Source: Maribacter sp044594925
GTDB lineage: Bacteria; Bacteroidota; Bacteroidia; Flavobacteriales; Flavobacteriaceae
Direction: 5' to 3'
Assembly: GCF_044594925.1 (NCBI RefSeq)
Contig: NZ_CP138991.1
Location: forward strand, 2,542,001-2,606,000
Length of the DNA: 64,000 nucleotides
This document shows positions 26,156 to 34,654 of this stretch, in pieces. Within the stretch, counting starts at the first letter, position 1; each line of letters begins with the position of its first letter. The notes under the pieces are model-generated. The model worked only from the letters and a program-made list of their open reading frames with translations, had not been told where the DNA came from and made no database searches. The position numbers were made by a program, and so were the translations under genes.

Positions 26156-29100
26156 ATGAATTACGCGAATCTAAAAATCACAAATCAACAAGCGGAAGAC
26201 ATCCTCTTCAACTGGTTTAACATAAAAGGAAAAGTATCTGAGCTTCCCGGAGAAATCGACTTTAATTTCAGGATTAAAATTGAAAATGAAGCGGGTTATG
26301 TTCTAAAAATATCGCGGCCCAACGAAAATGAATATTACCTTGATTTTCAACAAAATTTATTGCAATATGTAGAAGACCATGGCAAGAATCTTCTAGCTCC
26401 AAAAGTGATTAAAGACAAAAACGGAGCTGCCATCACCTCTTTTGTTGATGCGCATGGTCATACCAGAAAAGTACGGTTACTCACATGGATTTCTGGACGA
26501 GTATGGAGCGGTGTAAATCCGCAATTAGATAATTTACGCTATAGCTTGGGAACCCAATGCGGTTTATTAACCAAGGCTTTACAAGGTTTTAATCACAAAG
26601 AAGCACATCGGGAGTTTGTTTGGGATGTAGCACAATCTTTATGGACAGAAGAGCACATTAATTTATTTAAAGGCGAAGAAAAAGACATTGTTTTATACTT
26701 TCAACAGCAATTCAAAAAATCAAAATCAGCTTATGACGCCTTAAGAAAGGCCGTTGTGCATAATGATGCTAACGATAATAACGTTATTGTTTCTGAAGAT
26801 TTACGAAACCCAACGGTAAAGGCTGCTATTGATTATGGCGATGCGGTTCACACCCAAATCATAAACGATTTGGCCATAAGTTGTGCGTATTGCATCATGC
26901 ATCATAACGACCCTTTGGAAGCTGCACTACCCATTATAAAAGGGTATCATAATTCTTTTCCGTTAGAGGAAAAAGAATTGGAACACTTGTATACGGCTAT
27001 TGCCATGCGTTTGGTTATTTCCGTAACCAAATCGGCTATTAATAAAATTGAAGAGCCCGGTAACAGTTATTTGCTTATCAGCGAAAAACCGGCTTGGGAA
27101 GTTCTGAAAAAGTGGTATCAAATAAGTCCAGAATTTGCTTTATTAAATTTTAGAGCAGCCTGTCAATTAACACCGCATCCTAACGAAACCAAGTTTAAAA
27201 ATTGGGCATCAGAAAACCATTTTAAGCTTTCAGACCTGTTCCCTACCCTTCAGAAAACAGCGGCACACCAATTAGATTTAAGTGTTTCGAGCGCTTGGAT
27301 TGGTCATGAAAAGGATTTTAACGACCTGGATTTATTTCAGTATAAAATTGAAAAACTACAAAAAGGCGTCCCTAACAAAATTATTGCCGGTGGTTATCTA
27401 GAACCACGTCCCATATACACATCTACCGCTTATGATAAAATAGGAAACCATGGGCGCGAAAGTAGAACCATTCATTTAGGAACCGATTTTTGGCTGCCTG
27501 AAGGCACGCCTGTTCATGCATTGTTTGATGGGGAAGTTAGCATTGCCTCACATGATAAAGGCGATAAGAAATATGGCGGATTAGTCGTCTTAAAACATCA
27601 AATAGATGATTTTGAATGCTTTACTTTATACGGGCATTTAAGTATTGAAAGTGTTACAAAACTTTCTCCGGGAGATACCATTACAAAGGGCGATTGCATC
27701 GCAACATTAGGAAACGCTTCGGAAAACGGCAATTGGGCACCACACCTCCATTTTCAGATAATGCTGTCGCTATTAGATTATAAAGATGATTTTCCAGGAG
27801 TGGCTTACCTCAACGAAATCCCTGTTTGGAAAAGTCTGTGTCCCAACCCTAATCTGTTATTTCAGTTAGATGCTTTACAGGATAAAGAAACGCCTACTAA
27901 TGAAGATTTAATACACTACCGAAAGCAACATTTAGGAAAAAGTATGAGTCTGCAATACAAAGTGCCAATTAAAATGGTGCGTGGCGCAGGTCAATATTTA
28001 ATAGACCAATTTGGTCAGAAATATTTAGACACCGTTAATAATGTGGCGCATGTTGGTCATGAAAACCCTAAAGTAGTGCAAGCGGGGCAAGACCAAATGG
28101 CACTTATTAATACCAATTCGCGCTATTTACATGATAACATTAATGCTTTAGCAAAAGAATTAATAGCGACTTTACCTCCCGAATTAAACGTACTGCATTT
28201 TGTAAATTCTGGTAGTGAAGCCAACGAATTAGCCATTAGAATGGTAAAAGCCAATACCGGCGAAAGGGACATTATTGCTTCAGAAGTGGGGTACCATGGT
28301 AATGCGAATATGTGCATCGATATCTCCTCTTATAAATTTGATGGTAAAGGCGGACAAGGTGCTCCAGAACACACGCATATATTTCCCCTACCCGATGCTT
28401 TTCGTGGTAAATACAGAGGGGGAAATACTAGTGATAAATATGCTGAAGAAGTTCAAAAACAAATCGATATTATCCACGAAAAAGGCCGAGGCGTTGGTGC
28501 ATTTATCATCGAACCTATTATAAGTTGTGGCGGACAAATAGAACTTCCAGAAGGTTTCTTAGCAAAAGCCTATGCTAAGGTTCGTGCCGCGGGCGGCCTA
28601 TGCATTTCAGATGAAGTACAAGTTGGCTGTGGCCGAATGGGAAAAACCTTTTGGGGATTTCAATTACACGACGTGGTACCAGATATTGTTACCATTGGAA
28701 AACCATTAGGAAACGGACACCCTTTGGCTGCTGTGGCTTGTACACAAACGGTAGCCAATGGCTTTGCCAACGGTATGGAGTATTTTAACACCTTTGGCGG
28801 AAACCCAGTTTCTTGCGCTATAGGGCACGCTGTTTTAAAAACCGTAAAACAAGACAAGCTCCAAGAAAATGCTTTAAAAATTGGTGCGTTTTTAAAAACG
28901 GAATTGAACATGCTTTCAAAAGAATTTCCAATAATTGGTGATGTGCGCGGGCAAGGGCTCTTTTTAGGTATTGAATTGGTTGATGCAAACATGAATCCTT
29001 TAGAGGCACAAACCGATTACCTTGCTAATCGAATGAAAGACCATGGCATATTAATGAGTACAGATGGCCCCGACCATAATGTCTTAAAAATAAAGCCTCC

Positions 29101-29185
29101 CATCATTTTCACTGAAGACAATGCTGAGGAATTGGTTTTCTATTTAAGGAAGATTTTTAGTGAAGATTTTATGCAACTTACCTAA
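26156..29185 (+). CDS. Fused hydroxylysine kinase / M23 peptidase / phosphohydroxylysine phospho-lyase
   Basis: Three domains in 1009 residues, no signal peptide. (1) ~10-330: APH/choline-kinase fold with VVHNDANDNNVIV (~200) and DYGDAVH, like hydroxylysine kinase. (2) ~380-570: LytM/M23 metallopeptidase with HLGTD (~439), YGHLS and HLHF (~531), so the zinc ligands are complete. (3) ~590-1009: class III PLP aminotransferase fold with SGSEANELAIR, DEVQVGCGRMG and IGKPLGNG (Schiff-base Lys ~848); the ending MSTDGPDHNVLKIKPPIIF is that of AGXT2L-type phospho-lyases. Expected chemistry: hydroxylysine to 5-phosphohydroxylysine to aminoadipate semialdehyde, ammonia and phosphate. Phosphoethanolamine is the alternative substrate; the ALDH7 and hglS neighbours favour hydroxylysine. 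Confidence 0.85.
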   Translation: MNYANLKITNQQAEDILFNWFNIKGKVSELPGEIDFNFRIKIENEAGYVLKISRPNENEYYLDFQQNLLQYVEDHGKNLLAPKVIKDKNGAAITSFVDAHGHTRKVRLLTWISGRVWSGVNPQLDNLRYSLGTQCGLLTKALQGFNHKEAHREFVWDVAQSLWTEEHINLFKGEEKDIVLYFQQQFKKSKSAYDALRKAVVHNDANDNNVIVSEDLRNPTVKAAIDYGDAVHTQIINDLAISCAYCIMHHNDPLEAALPIIKGYHNSFPLEEKELEHLYTAIAMRLVISVTKSAINKIEEPGNSYLLISEKPAWEVLKKWYQISPEFALLNFRAACQLTPHPNETKFKNWASENHFKLSDLFPTLQKTAAHQLDLSVSSAWIGHEKDFNDLDLFQYKIEKLQKGVPNKIIAGGYLEPRPIYTSTAYDKIGNHGRESRTIHLGTDFWLPEGTPVHALFDGEVSIASHDKGDKKYGGLVVLKHQIDDFECFTLYGHLSIESVTKLSPGDTITKGDCIATLGNASENGNWAPHLHFQIMLSLLDYKDDFPGVAYLNEIPVWKSLCPNPNLLFQLDALQDKETPTNEDLIHYRKQHLGKSMSLQYKVPIKMVRGAGQYLIDQFGQKYLDTVNNVAHVGHENPKVVQAGQDQMALINTNSRYLHDNINALAKELIATLPPELNVLHFVNSGSEANELAIRMVKANTGERDIIASEVGYHGNANMCIDISSYKFDGKGGQGAPEHTHIFPLPDAFRGKYRGGNTSDKYAEEVQKQIDIIHEKGRGVGAFIIEPIISCGGQIELPEGFLAKAYAKVRAAGGLCISDEVQVGCGRMGKTFWGFQLHDVVPDIVTIGKPLGNGHPLAAVACTQTVANGFANGMEYFNTFGGNPVSCAIGHAVLKTVKQDKLQENALKIGAFLKTELNMLSKEFPIIGDVRGQGLFLGIELVDANMNPLEAQTDYLANRMKDHGILMSTDGPDHNVLKIKPPIIFTEDNAEELVFYLRKIFSEDFMQLT

Positions 29186-29241
29186 CTCCTAAAAGAGTAT
29201 CACTGTCAGGCATCAAACCACATTAAAAGCAATCCAAAAAT

Positions 29242-29270
29242 AAAAAAGCCTCTTGTTTCCAAGAAGCTTT
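29242..29270 (-). terminator. Terminator of the tRNA-Leu gene
   Basis: On the minus strand AAGCTTCTTG-GAAA-CAAGAGGCTT folds into a 10-bp stem with one G:T pair, closed by a GAAA tetraloop and followed by a T-run. It lies 8 bases after the tRNA. Confidence 0.85.
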
Positions 29271-29277
29271 CCCTTTG

Positions 29278-29359
29278 TACAGGCGGAGAGACTCGAACTC
29301 TCACACCTTGCGGCACTAGATCCTAAGTCTAGCGTGTCTACCAATTCCACCACGCCTGC
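29278..29359 (-). tRNA. tRNA-Leu (anticodon UAG)
   Basis: An 82-nt type II tRNA on the minus strand. The acceptor GCAGGCG/CGCCTGT (with G1:U72), anticodon stem CTAGA/TCTAG with loop CTTAGGA (anticodon TAG, bases 34-36), a long variable arm (TGCCGCAAGGTGT) and T-arm GAGAGTTCGAGTCTCTC are visible. CCA is not encoded and must be added. Reads CUN leucine codons. Confidence 0.95.
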
Positions 29360-29471
29360 GTATCCGTTATAAAACGGGATGCAAATATAAAGTAAAAATT
29401 CAATTCTCTAAATTTTACAAGTTTAATTTCTTTGATTTTGTACATTTATCTTTTACAAACTTAAAAGACAC

Positions 29472-30860
29472 ATGCAAAACATACCAGGGTATATTTCTGA
29501 ACATAAACACCGTTTCCTAGAAGAACTTATTGATTTACTCAAAATACCCTCTATAAGTGCGGATAAAGCTTATGCTAAAGATGTACTTCATACGGCAGAT
29601 TCAGTGAAAAATGCACTAGAAGAGGCTGGCTGTGATGTGGTAGAAATACATGAAACAGCAGGTTACCCTATTATATATGGCGAGAAAATAATCGATAAGA
29701 ACCTACCTACGGTTTTGGTCTACGGGCATTACGATGTGCAACCTCCGGACCCATTAGATTTATGGAACTCCCCACCGTTTGAGCCCGTCATACAGAAAAC
29801 GGAACTTCATCCAGAAGGAGCCATATTCGCTAGAGGTGCTTGTGATGATAAAGGACAGATGTATATGCATGTAAAAGCCTTAGAGCTTATGGTAAATACA
29901 GATCAGTTGCCCTGCAATGTTAAATTTATGATCGAAGGCGAGGAAGAAGTAGGTAGTAATAATCTCGCCGTTTATGTAGCGGAGAACAAGGAAAAATTGG
30001 CTAATGACATCATCCTCATATCGGACACGGGAATGATCGCCAATGACGTACCTTCTATTACTACAGGCCTTAGAGGTCTAAGCTATGTAGAGGTCGAGTT
30101 AACAGGACCCAATAGGGATTTACACTCTGGACTATATGGTGGTGCGGTCGCAAATCCTATCAATATTTTAACCAAGATGATAGCTGGTTTACATGATGAA
30201 AATAATCATATTACCATACCAGGATTCTATGATAAGGTACAAGAACTAAGCAAGGACGAACGGGAACAGATGGCAAAGGCTCCTTTCAATTTAGAAGCAT
30301 ACAAGAAAGCATTGGATATAGACGCTGTTTATGGCGAAAAGGACTACACCACCAACGAACGTAATTCAATACGCCCCACACTGGATGTTAATGGAATATG
30401 GGGTGGTTATATTGGTGAAGGTGCCAAAACCGTTATTGCTAGTAAAGCCTTTGCAAAAATTAGCATGCGTTTGGTTCCTAACCAGGACTGGAAAGAAATC
30501 ACTGAACTATTTAAAACTTATTTTGAAACTATTGCTCCTGTTGGAGTGACAGTAAAAGTAACTCCTCACCATGGCGGTCAAGGCTATGTTACCCCTATAG
30601 ATACTATAGGATACAAAGCGGCCTCAAAAGCGTATGAAACTACCTTTGGCAAAAAACCGATTCCCCAACGTAGCGGAGGTAGTATTCCCATTGTTTCACT
30701 TTTTGAGCAAGAACTGGGAAGTAAAACCATTTTAATGGGCTTTGGACTTGACAGTGATGCAATACACTCGCCAAACGAGCATTTTGGAGTTTGGAATTAC
30801 CTAAAAGGGATTGAAACCATTCCGTATTTCTACAAGTATTTTACAGAAATGAATACTTGA
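29472..30860 (+). CDS. M20-family dipeptidase
   Basis: Zinc di- or tripeptidase, cytoplasmic (no signal peptide). Motifs: VLVYGHYDVQPPDPLDLWNSPPFEP with metal His ~90, ARGACDDKGQMY with bridging Asp ~126, and EGEEEVGSNN with general-base Glu-Glu. The dimerisation/lid part contains LHSGLYGGAVANP. The ending ... DAIHSPNEHF gives the last metal His. Length 462 matches carnosinase/CNDP-like M20A enzymes. It is preceded by the tRNA-Leu gene on the other strand. Physiological substrate unknown. Confidence 0.92.
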   Translation: MQNIPGYISEHKHRFLEELIDLLKIPSISADKAYAKDVLHTADSVKNALEEAGCDVVEIHETAGYPIIYGEKIIDKNLPTVLVYGHYDVQPPDPLDLWNSPPFEPVIQKTELHPEGAIFARGACDDKGQMYMHVKALELMVNTDQLPCNVKFMIEGEEEVGSNNLAVYVAENKEKLANDIILISDTGMIANDVPSITTGLRGLSYVEVELTGPNRDLHSGLYGGAVANPINILTKMIAGLHDENNHITIPGFYDKVQELSKDEREQMAKAPFNLEAYKKALDIDAVYGEKDYTTNERNSIRPTLDVNGIWGGYIGEGAKTVIASKAFAKISMRLVPNQDWKEITELFKTYFETIAPVGVTVKVTPHHGGQGYVTPIDTIGYKAASKAYETTFGKKPIPQRSGGSIPIVSLFEQELGSKTILMGFGLDSDAIHSPNEHFGVWNYLKGIETIPYFYKYFTEMNT

Positions 30861-30881
30861 AGCTTGGCTTTTTGAAAAGTA

Positions 30882-30946
30882 CAGTTGATTGTTACAGGAA
30901 CACATTTTCCTAGTAACTATCAACTGACAACCAACAACTGACAACC
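30882..30946. repeat. Inverted repeat and short direct repeats after the dipeptidase gene
   Basis: CAGTTGATTGTTACAGGAA (30882-30900) pairs imperfectly with 30907-30926 around a 6-base loop. It is followed by two direct copies of CAACTGACAACC at 30921-30932 and 30935-30946. It may serve as the transcription end for the convergent dipeptidase and PhnA-like genes. The direct-repeat style resembles the TTGATGG array at 9194. Confidence 0.6.
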
Positions 30947-30962
30947 GTCAGTCAACTAAAAC

Positions 30963-31541
30963 CTATATCTTTTTTACATACTTGGTAATGATAACCGTTT
31001 GTGTGGGGCCTACTTTACCCTCTATGTATTCTGCATTTTCCCTATCTACTGAAATTCTGCGTACCGCTGTACCCTGTTTCGCTACCTGACTAGAACCCTT
31101 TATTTTAAGGTCCTTGATCAACACTACACTATCTCCATTCTTTAAGACAACACCATTTACATCTCTGTGAATTATTTTCTCACTTTCAGCGAGTCCTTCG
31201 CCCGTAGCTTTGGCCCAATTTAAAATAGTATCTTCCATATACATCATATCCAATAAGTCGTTTGGCCAGCCCTCTGATTTTAAACGTGATAGTATCCTCC
31301 AAACCACTACCTTAACCGCATCGTTCTCGTTCCACATACTGTCATTTAGGCACCTCCAATGATTAGTATCCGTGGTATCCGGATGCTCTATTTGTCCTTT
31401 ACAAATGCTACATGCAAGAATGCTCCCATCCAAACCACCTGTAGAAACAGGAGGCACTTCATATAATTCTAAATTGGTCGCTGCACCACATAATTCACAA
31501 GTATTTCCACTCCTCTTTATAAGCTCTTCTAATACGCTCAT
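30963..31541 (-). CDS. PhnA (YjdM)-like zinc-ribbon protein
   Basis: 192 residues. The N-terminal zinc ribbon has two Cys pairs (CELCGA at ~14-19, CSICKG at ~44-49), and the C-terminal PhnA domain reads VLKNGDSVVLIKDLKIKGSSQVAKQGTAVRRI...VKKI. The central 80 residues contain a PhnA-type helical stretch. The name is historical; the family is not shown to cleave phosphonates, and no phn genes are nearby. Function unknown. Confidence 0.88.
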   Translation of the reverse strand: MSVLEELIKRSGNTCELCGAATNLELYEVPPVSTGGLDGSILACSICKGQIEHPDTTDTNHWRCLNDSMWNENDAVKVVVWRILSRLKSEGWPNDLLDMMYMEDTILNWAKATGEGLAESEKIIHRDVNGVVLKNGDSVVLIKDLKIKGSSQVAKQGTAVRRISVDRENAEYIEGKVGPTQTVIITKYVKKI

Positions 31542-31622
31542 GTGCTTTCTTATTTTGTAAACAAACTTAAGTCTTTATAAGGGAACTAAGGCTTTTTATA
31601 AACAAGGCAACAAGAAAATCAC

Positions 31623-31664
31623 TCTACATTTGTAGAATTAATTTTTTTATTCTATGTTTGTAGA
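31623..31664 (+). promoter_or_regulatory. Paired operator of the first BlaI/M56 module
   Basis: Two copies of a BlaI/MecI-style dyad before the BlaI gene: TCTACATTTGTAGA (31623-31636) and TCTATGTTTGTAGA (31651-31664), starts 28 bp apart. TACA-N2-TGTA is the classical BlaI/MecI core. The BlaI start is 22 bp downstream, consistent with autorepression. Confidence 0.75.
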
Positions 31665-31685
31665 GTTAATTCTAATAATGTAGAG

Positions 31686-32051
31686 ATGCAGTTATCAAAA
31701 ACAGAAGAGGAACTAATGAATATTATATGGAAGCAAAAAAAAGCTTTTATGAAAGATTTACTGGACTCCTACGAAGAACCTAAACCAGCAACCACTACTA
31801 TAGCCACCTTGTTGAAACGGATGACGGACAAAGGCTATGTTGCCTATAAAAGCTATGGCAGGAGCAGGGAATATTATCCTTTGGTTAAAAAGAAAGACTA
31901 TTTCTCTAAACATGTAAACGGACTTATTAAGAACTTTTTCAACGATAGCCCAGGACAGTTTGCCTCATTTTTTACTCAAGAAACTAATCTCAGCAAAAAA
32001 GAACTGGAAGCATTGAAAGAACTAATAGATAAAGAAATTAAAAAGAAATAA
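31686..32051 (+). CDS. BlaI/MecI-family repressor (module 1)
   Basis: Winged-helix repressor of its own operon. MQLSKTEEELMNIIWKQKKAFMKDLLDSYEEPKPATTTIATLLKRMTDKGYVAYKS is the BlaI DNA-binding domain. The C-terminal helices (LSKKELEALKELIDKEI) carry the dimer contact. Length 121. It is followed after 2 bp by the M56 receptor-peptidase gene, the usual partner that removes the repressor. Despite the name, no beta-lactamase gene is near. The stimulus is unknown. Confidence 0.92.
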   Translation: MQLSKTEEELMNIIWKQKKAFMKDLLDSYEEPKPATTTIATLLKRMTDKGYVAYKSYGRSREYYPLVKKKDYFSKHVNGLIKNFFNDSPGQFASFFTQETNLSKKELEALKELIDKEIKKK

Positions 32052-32053
32052 CA

Positions 32054-34495
32054 ATGTTGGAATATCTGTTAAAATCAGGAGCCTGTATGGCCGTTTTTTT
32101 ACTTTTTCACAAGCTATTCTTGGAGCAAGAAAATATGCATGTTTTTAAACGGTACTTTTTATTATCGGCGATTATTGCTTCTCTTGTAATACCGAATATT
32201 GTTTTTACGTCCTATGTAGAAACTGTATCGGAGAACTTTGAAAATCTCACTAACGGACCCTATGTAGCTGTTGTTTCCAAAGAGTCTACAGATATAGATA
32301 TGATCAACTGGAGCTTGATTATAACTTCGATTTATTTCGTGGGAATCCTTTTTTCTAGTTTTCGGTTTTTTAAAAATCTATCTCAGATTTTAAGAAGGAT
32401 TAAAGGAAACCCTAAATTTAGACAAGCCTCTAGCATAAAAGTCCTCCTAAAAGAAGTACTTCCGCCACATACTTTTTTTAATTATGTTTTCTTAAACAGG
32501 AAAAAGTTTGAAGAAAATTCTATACCCCAGGAAGTGCTATTGCATGAAGAAACACATGCAAAACAGCGCCACAGCCTAGATGTACTTTTTATAGAATTAA
32601 TGCAGGTTATACTATGGTTTAACCCGTTTGTCTATCTCTTTAAAAAAGCGATAAAACTAAATCATGAATTCTTAGCCGATAAGGCCGTGTTAAAACATGA
32701 GATACAGACTAAAAACTATCAGAATACATTACTGTCCTATTTATCAAAGGAAAGTTTAGAAAAATATCAGTCAACCGGCATTGCCAATGCCATTAATTAT
32801 TCATCAATCAAAAAACGATTTACGGTCATGAAAAAAAGAACATCAAAGAGAGCTGCAATCTTGCGTGGGCTCCTACTATTACCCGTTTTAACCCTACTTC
32901 TCATCAGTTTTACTGAAACTAAAACCATTACAATTCAATCTAAAGAAATAGTTCTTGATAAGGTGGAATCCACATCCGAAGCAACTAAAAGGGAAGTTTA
33001 TCAAAGAGCAACAATTCAAAATTTCAATGAATGGAAAAATTCAAAGAAATATGCGCTTTGGCTCGATGAAAAGAATATTGACAATACAGAACTAAAAAAT
33101 TATAAACCTAGTCAAATCGCTCATTTCATGAGTAGTTTTGTCTACGAAAATGCCAGAAGCATAAGATATCCTCAACCTTTTCAAGTGCATTTATATACTG
33201 AAAATGGTTTGGCAAAAATAGTTGCTAAAAACACTAATAGCATTAAAATAAATATCAACAGTAACGGTAAAATACTTTTAGGAAATAATCTGGTCACACT
33301 AAAAGAACTAAAAAATTCTCTTTTACGTTTAAACAAAACTCTAACTCAAAAAGAAAGAGAACAACAGGTGAGCGCAGTTATTAACGTGGCACCGGATACA
33401 CCTAAAGCTATTATTCAAGAGGTTGACCTTATCGTGACAGCATATGGTGTCGCTGAAATAAATATTCGCGGCCAAGAACCCGCATACATTGGCATATTAA
33501 AAGAGAATAAAACCGTACAATCGCGAATTGAAAAGTACAATGTCTTAGCAAAAAAATATAATGCAGTTCCCTTAGCAAAAAGAAAGATTCCTCTAAATGA
33601 CTTAAAAATCATGGAGCGTATTTACAAGGGAATGACCAAAATCGAAAGAAAGGAATCTCAGCCTTTTCCGGAATGTTTACCGCAAGAAAATAAGGTGAAG
33701 CAGTTTAATCTAGCCATAAACAATAACCAGCTAATATTGAATAACGAAAAGTTGACCATAGCCAACTTTTCTGATAAGGTAGACGAATTAACAAGAAACT
33801 GGGAAGAGACCGATTATACTTCAATAAAAGCACTGACCAATGTCCAGAACAGTTCAAAAACTTTTTTGAAGGCGGTAGAAAAAGAATTTAGCAAAACCCA
33901 CTTCTCAAAGGCTAATGAAGGAATGCGATTATTCCATAAAAAATCAGATACTAAGGACAAGCAGGATGGCGCATCTCGAAGGCAGATGTCAGCTTATAAT
34001 ACTCTAGCTAAGAAGTACAATGAAATGGATAGCGACCGAATGCGGATTTTAAAAAGCGACGTAGAGCGTTTGGAATATATCTACAGCCTGATGTCGGACA
34101 AACAAAAGAACGATGCAGAACCTTTTCCGGATTTCCCTAAACCACCACCCGCACCACAGCCAGCAAACTCAATAAAATCTCCTATTCCCCCAAAAAGTCC
34201 TAGAGTACTAAAAGGTGAGGTTAGTGCTATACCACCTCCGCCTAGTGTAAACCGTCCCAGGACCATAGAAGGAAAGGTGGGAGCCATACCTACTCCACCA
34301 GAACCGATTGCCCCCCTTGACCATGTTATTGAAATGGCTAAAAAAGGAGCTGCCTTTTTTTACGAGGGTAACGAGATTAGTTCTGACGAAGCTATCAAAC
34401 TCATGAAAAACAACAAAGATTTAAATATAGATAGTAGGACTGCCAAGGGTAAGAAGCCGGTAGTTAGAATAACTGTCGCTCCAATATATCATTAA
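32054..34495 (+). CDS. M56 (BlaR1-like) membrane metallopeptidase, module 1
   Basis: Signal transducer paired with the BlaI gene just upstream. The N-terminal ~290 residues have four membrane segments and the zinc motif HEETH near residue 163 (LLHEETHAKQRHSLD), then ELNHEFLADK. After TM4 (~275-290) a ~520-residue periplasmic part follows, with two copies of a ~50-residue motif (YNVLAKKYN...ERIYKGM...QPFPE, ~490-545; YNTLAKKYN...EYIYSLM...EPFPD, ~648-696), a Pro-rich linker and a small terminal domain. This long C-terminus is unlike the penicillin-binding sensor of true BlaR1, so the ligand should differ. Confidence 0.88.
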   Translation: MLEYLLKSGACMAVFLLFHKLFLEQENMHVFKRYFLLSAIIASLVIPNIVFTSYVETVSENFENLTNGPYVAVVSKESTDIDMINWSLIITSIYFVGILFSSFRFFKNLSQILRRIKGNPKFRQASSIKVLLKEVLPPHTFFNYVFLNRKKFEENSIPQEVLLHEETHAKQRHSLDVLFIELMQVILWFNPFVYLFKKAIKLNHEFLADKAVLKHEIQTKNYQNTLLSYLSKESLEKYQSTGIANAINYSSIKKRFTVMKKRTSKRAAILRGLLLLPVLTLLLISFTETKTITIQSKEIVLDKVESTSEATKREVYQRATIQNFNEWKNSKKYALWLDEKNIDNTELKNYKPSQIAHFMSSFVYENARSIRYPQPFQVHLYTENGLAKIVAKNTNSIKININSNGKILLGNNLVTLKELKNSLLRLNKTLTQKEREQQVSAVINVAPDTPKAIIQEVDLIVTAYGVAEINIRGQEPAYIGILKENKTVQSRIEKYNVLAKKYNAVPLAKRKIPLNDLKIMERIYKGMTKIERKESQPFPECLPQENKVKQFNLAINNNQLILNNEKLTIANFSDKVDELTRNWEETDYTSIKALTNVQNSSKTFLKAVEKEFSKTHFSKANEGMRLFHKKSDTKDKQDGASRRQMSAYNTLAKKYNEMDSDRMRILKSDVERLEYIYSLMSDKQKNDAEPFPDFPKPPPAPQPANSIKSPIPPKSPRVLKGEVSAIPPPPSVNRPRTIEGKVGAIPTPPEPIAPLDHVIEMAKKGAAFFYEGNEISSDEAIKLMKNNKDLNIDSRTAKGKKPVVRITVAPIYH

Positions 34496-34565
34496 ACAAT
34501 TTTTATGTGTACCGCCAAAGGGTTAAATACTCCTAGACTTGCCCCGAGGTAGTTTACTTTAAAAC

Positions 34566-34590
34566 ATAGCCCCAATTTTTGGGGCTTTGG
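34566..34590 (+). terminator. Hairpin terminator after the M56 gene
   Basis: AGCCCC-AATTTTT-GGGGCT with a short T stretch behind, ~70 bases after the stop codon. The stem is short (6 bp) but GC-rich. Confidence 0.6.
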
Positions 34591-34654
34591 TGTAACAATT
34601 CTCTATAAATGGCGTTCTAACAGGTAAGTCATTCATCAATCAAAAACAATCCAC

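Noticed and set aside
26156..27150. APH domain as an aminoglycoside-resistance kinase
   Set aside because: It is fused to M23 and a PLP lyase and sits beside lysine-type catabolic genes; sequence pattern fits hydroxylysine/choline-type kinases better.
30963..31541. Phosphonoacetate hydrolase role for the PhnA-like gene
   Set aside because: The PhnA/YjdM family is not shown to have this activity and no phosphonate genes are nearby.
31686..34495. BlaI/M56 as a beta-lactam resistance system
   Set aside because: No beta-lactamase or penicillin-binding protein gene nearby, and the sensor domain is not of the penicillin-binding type.
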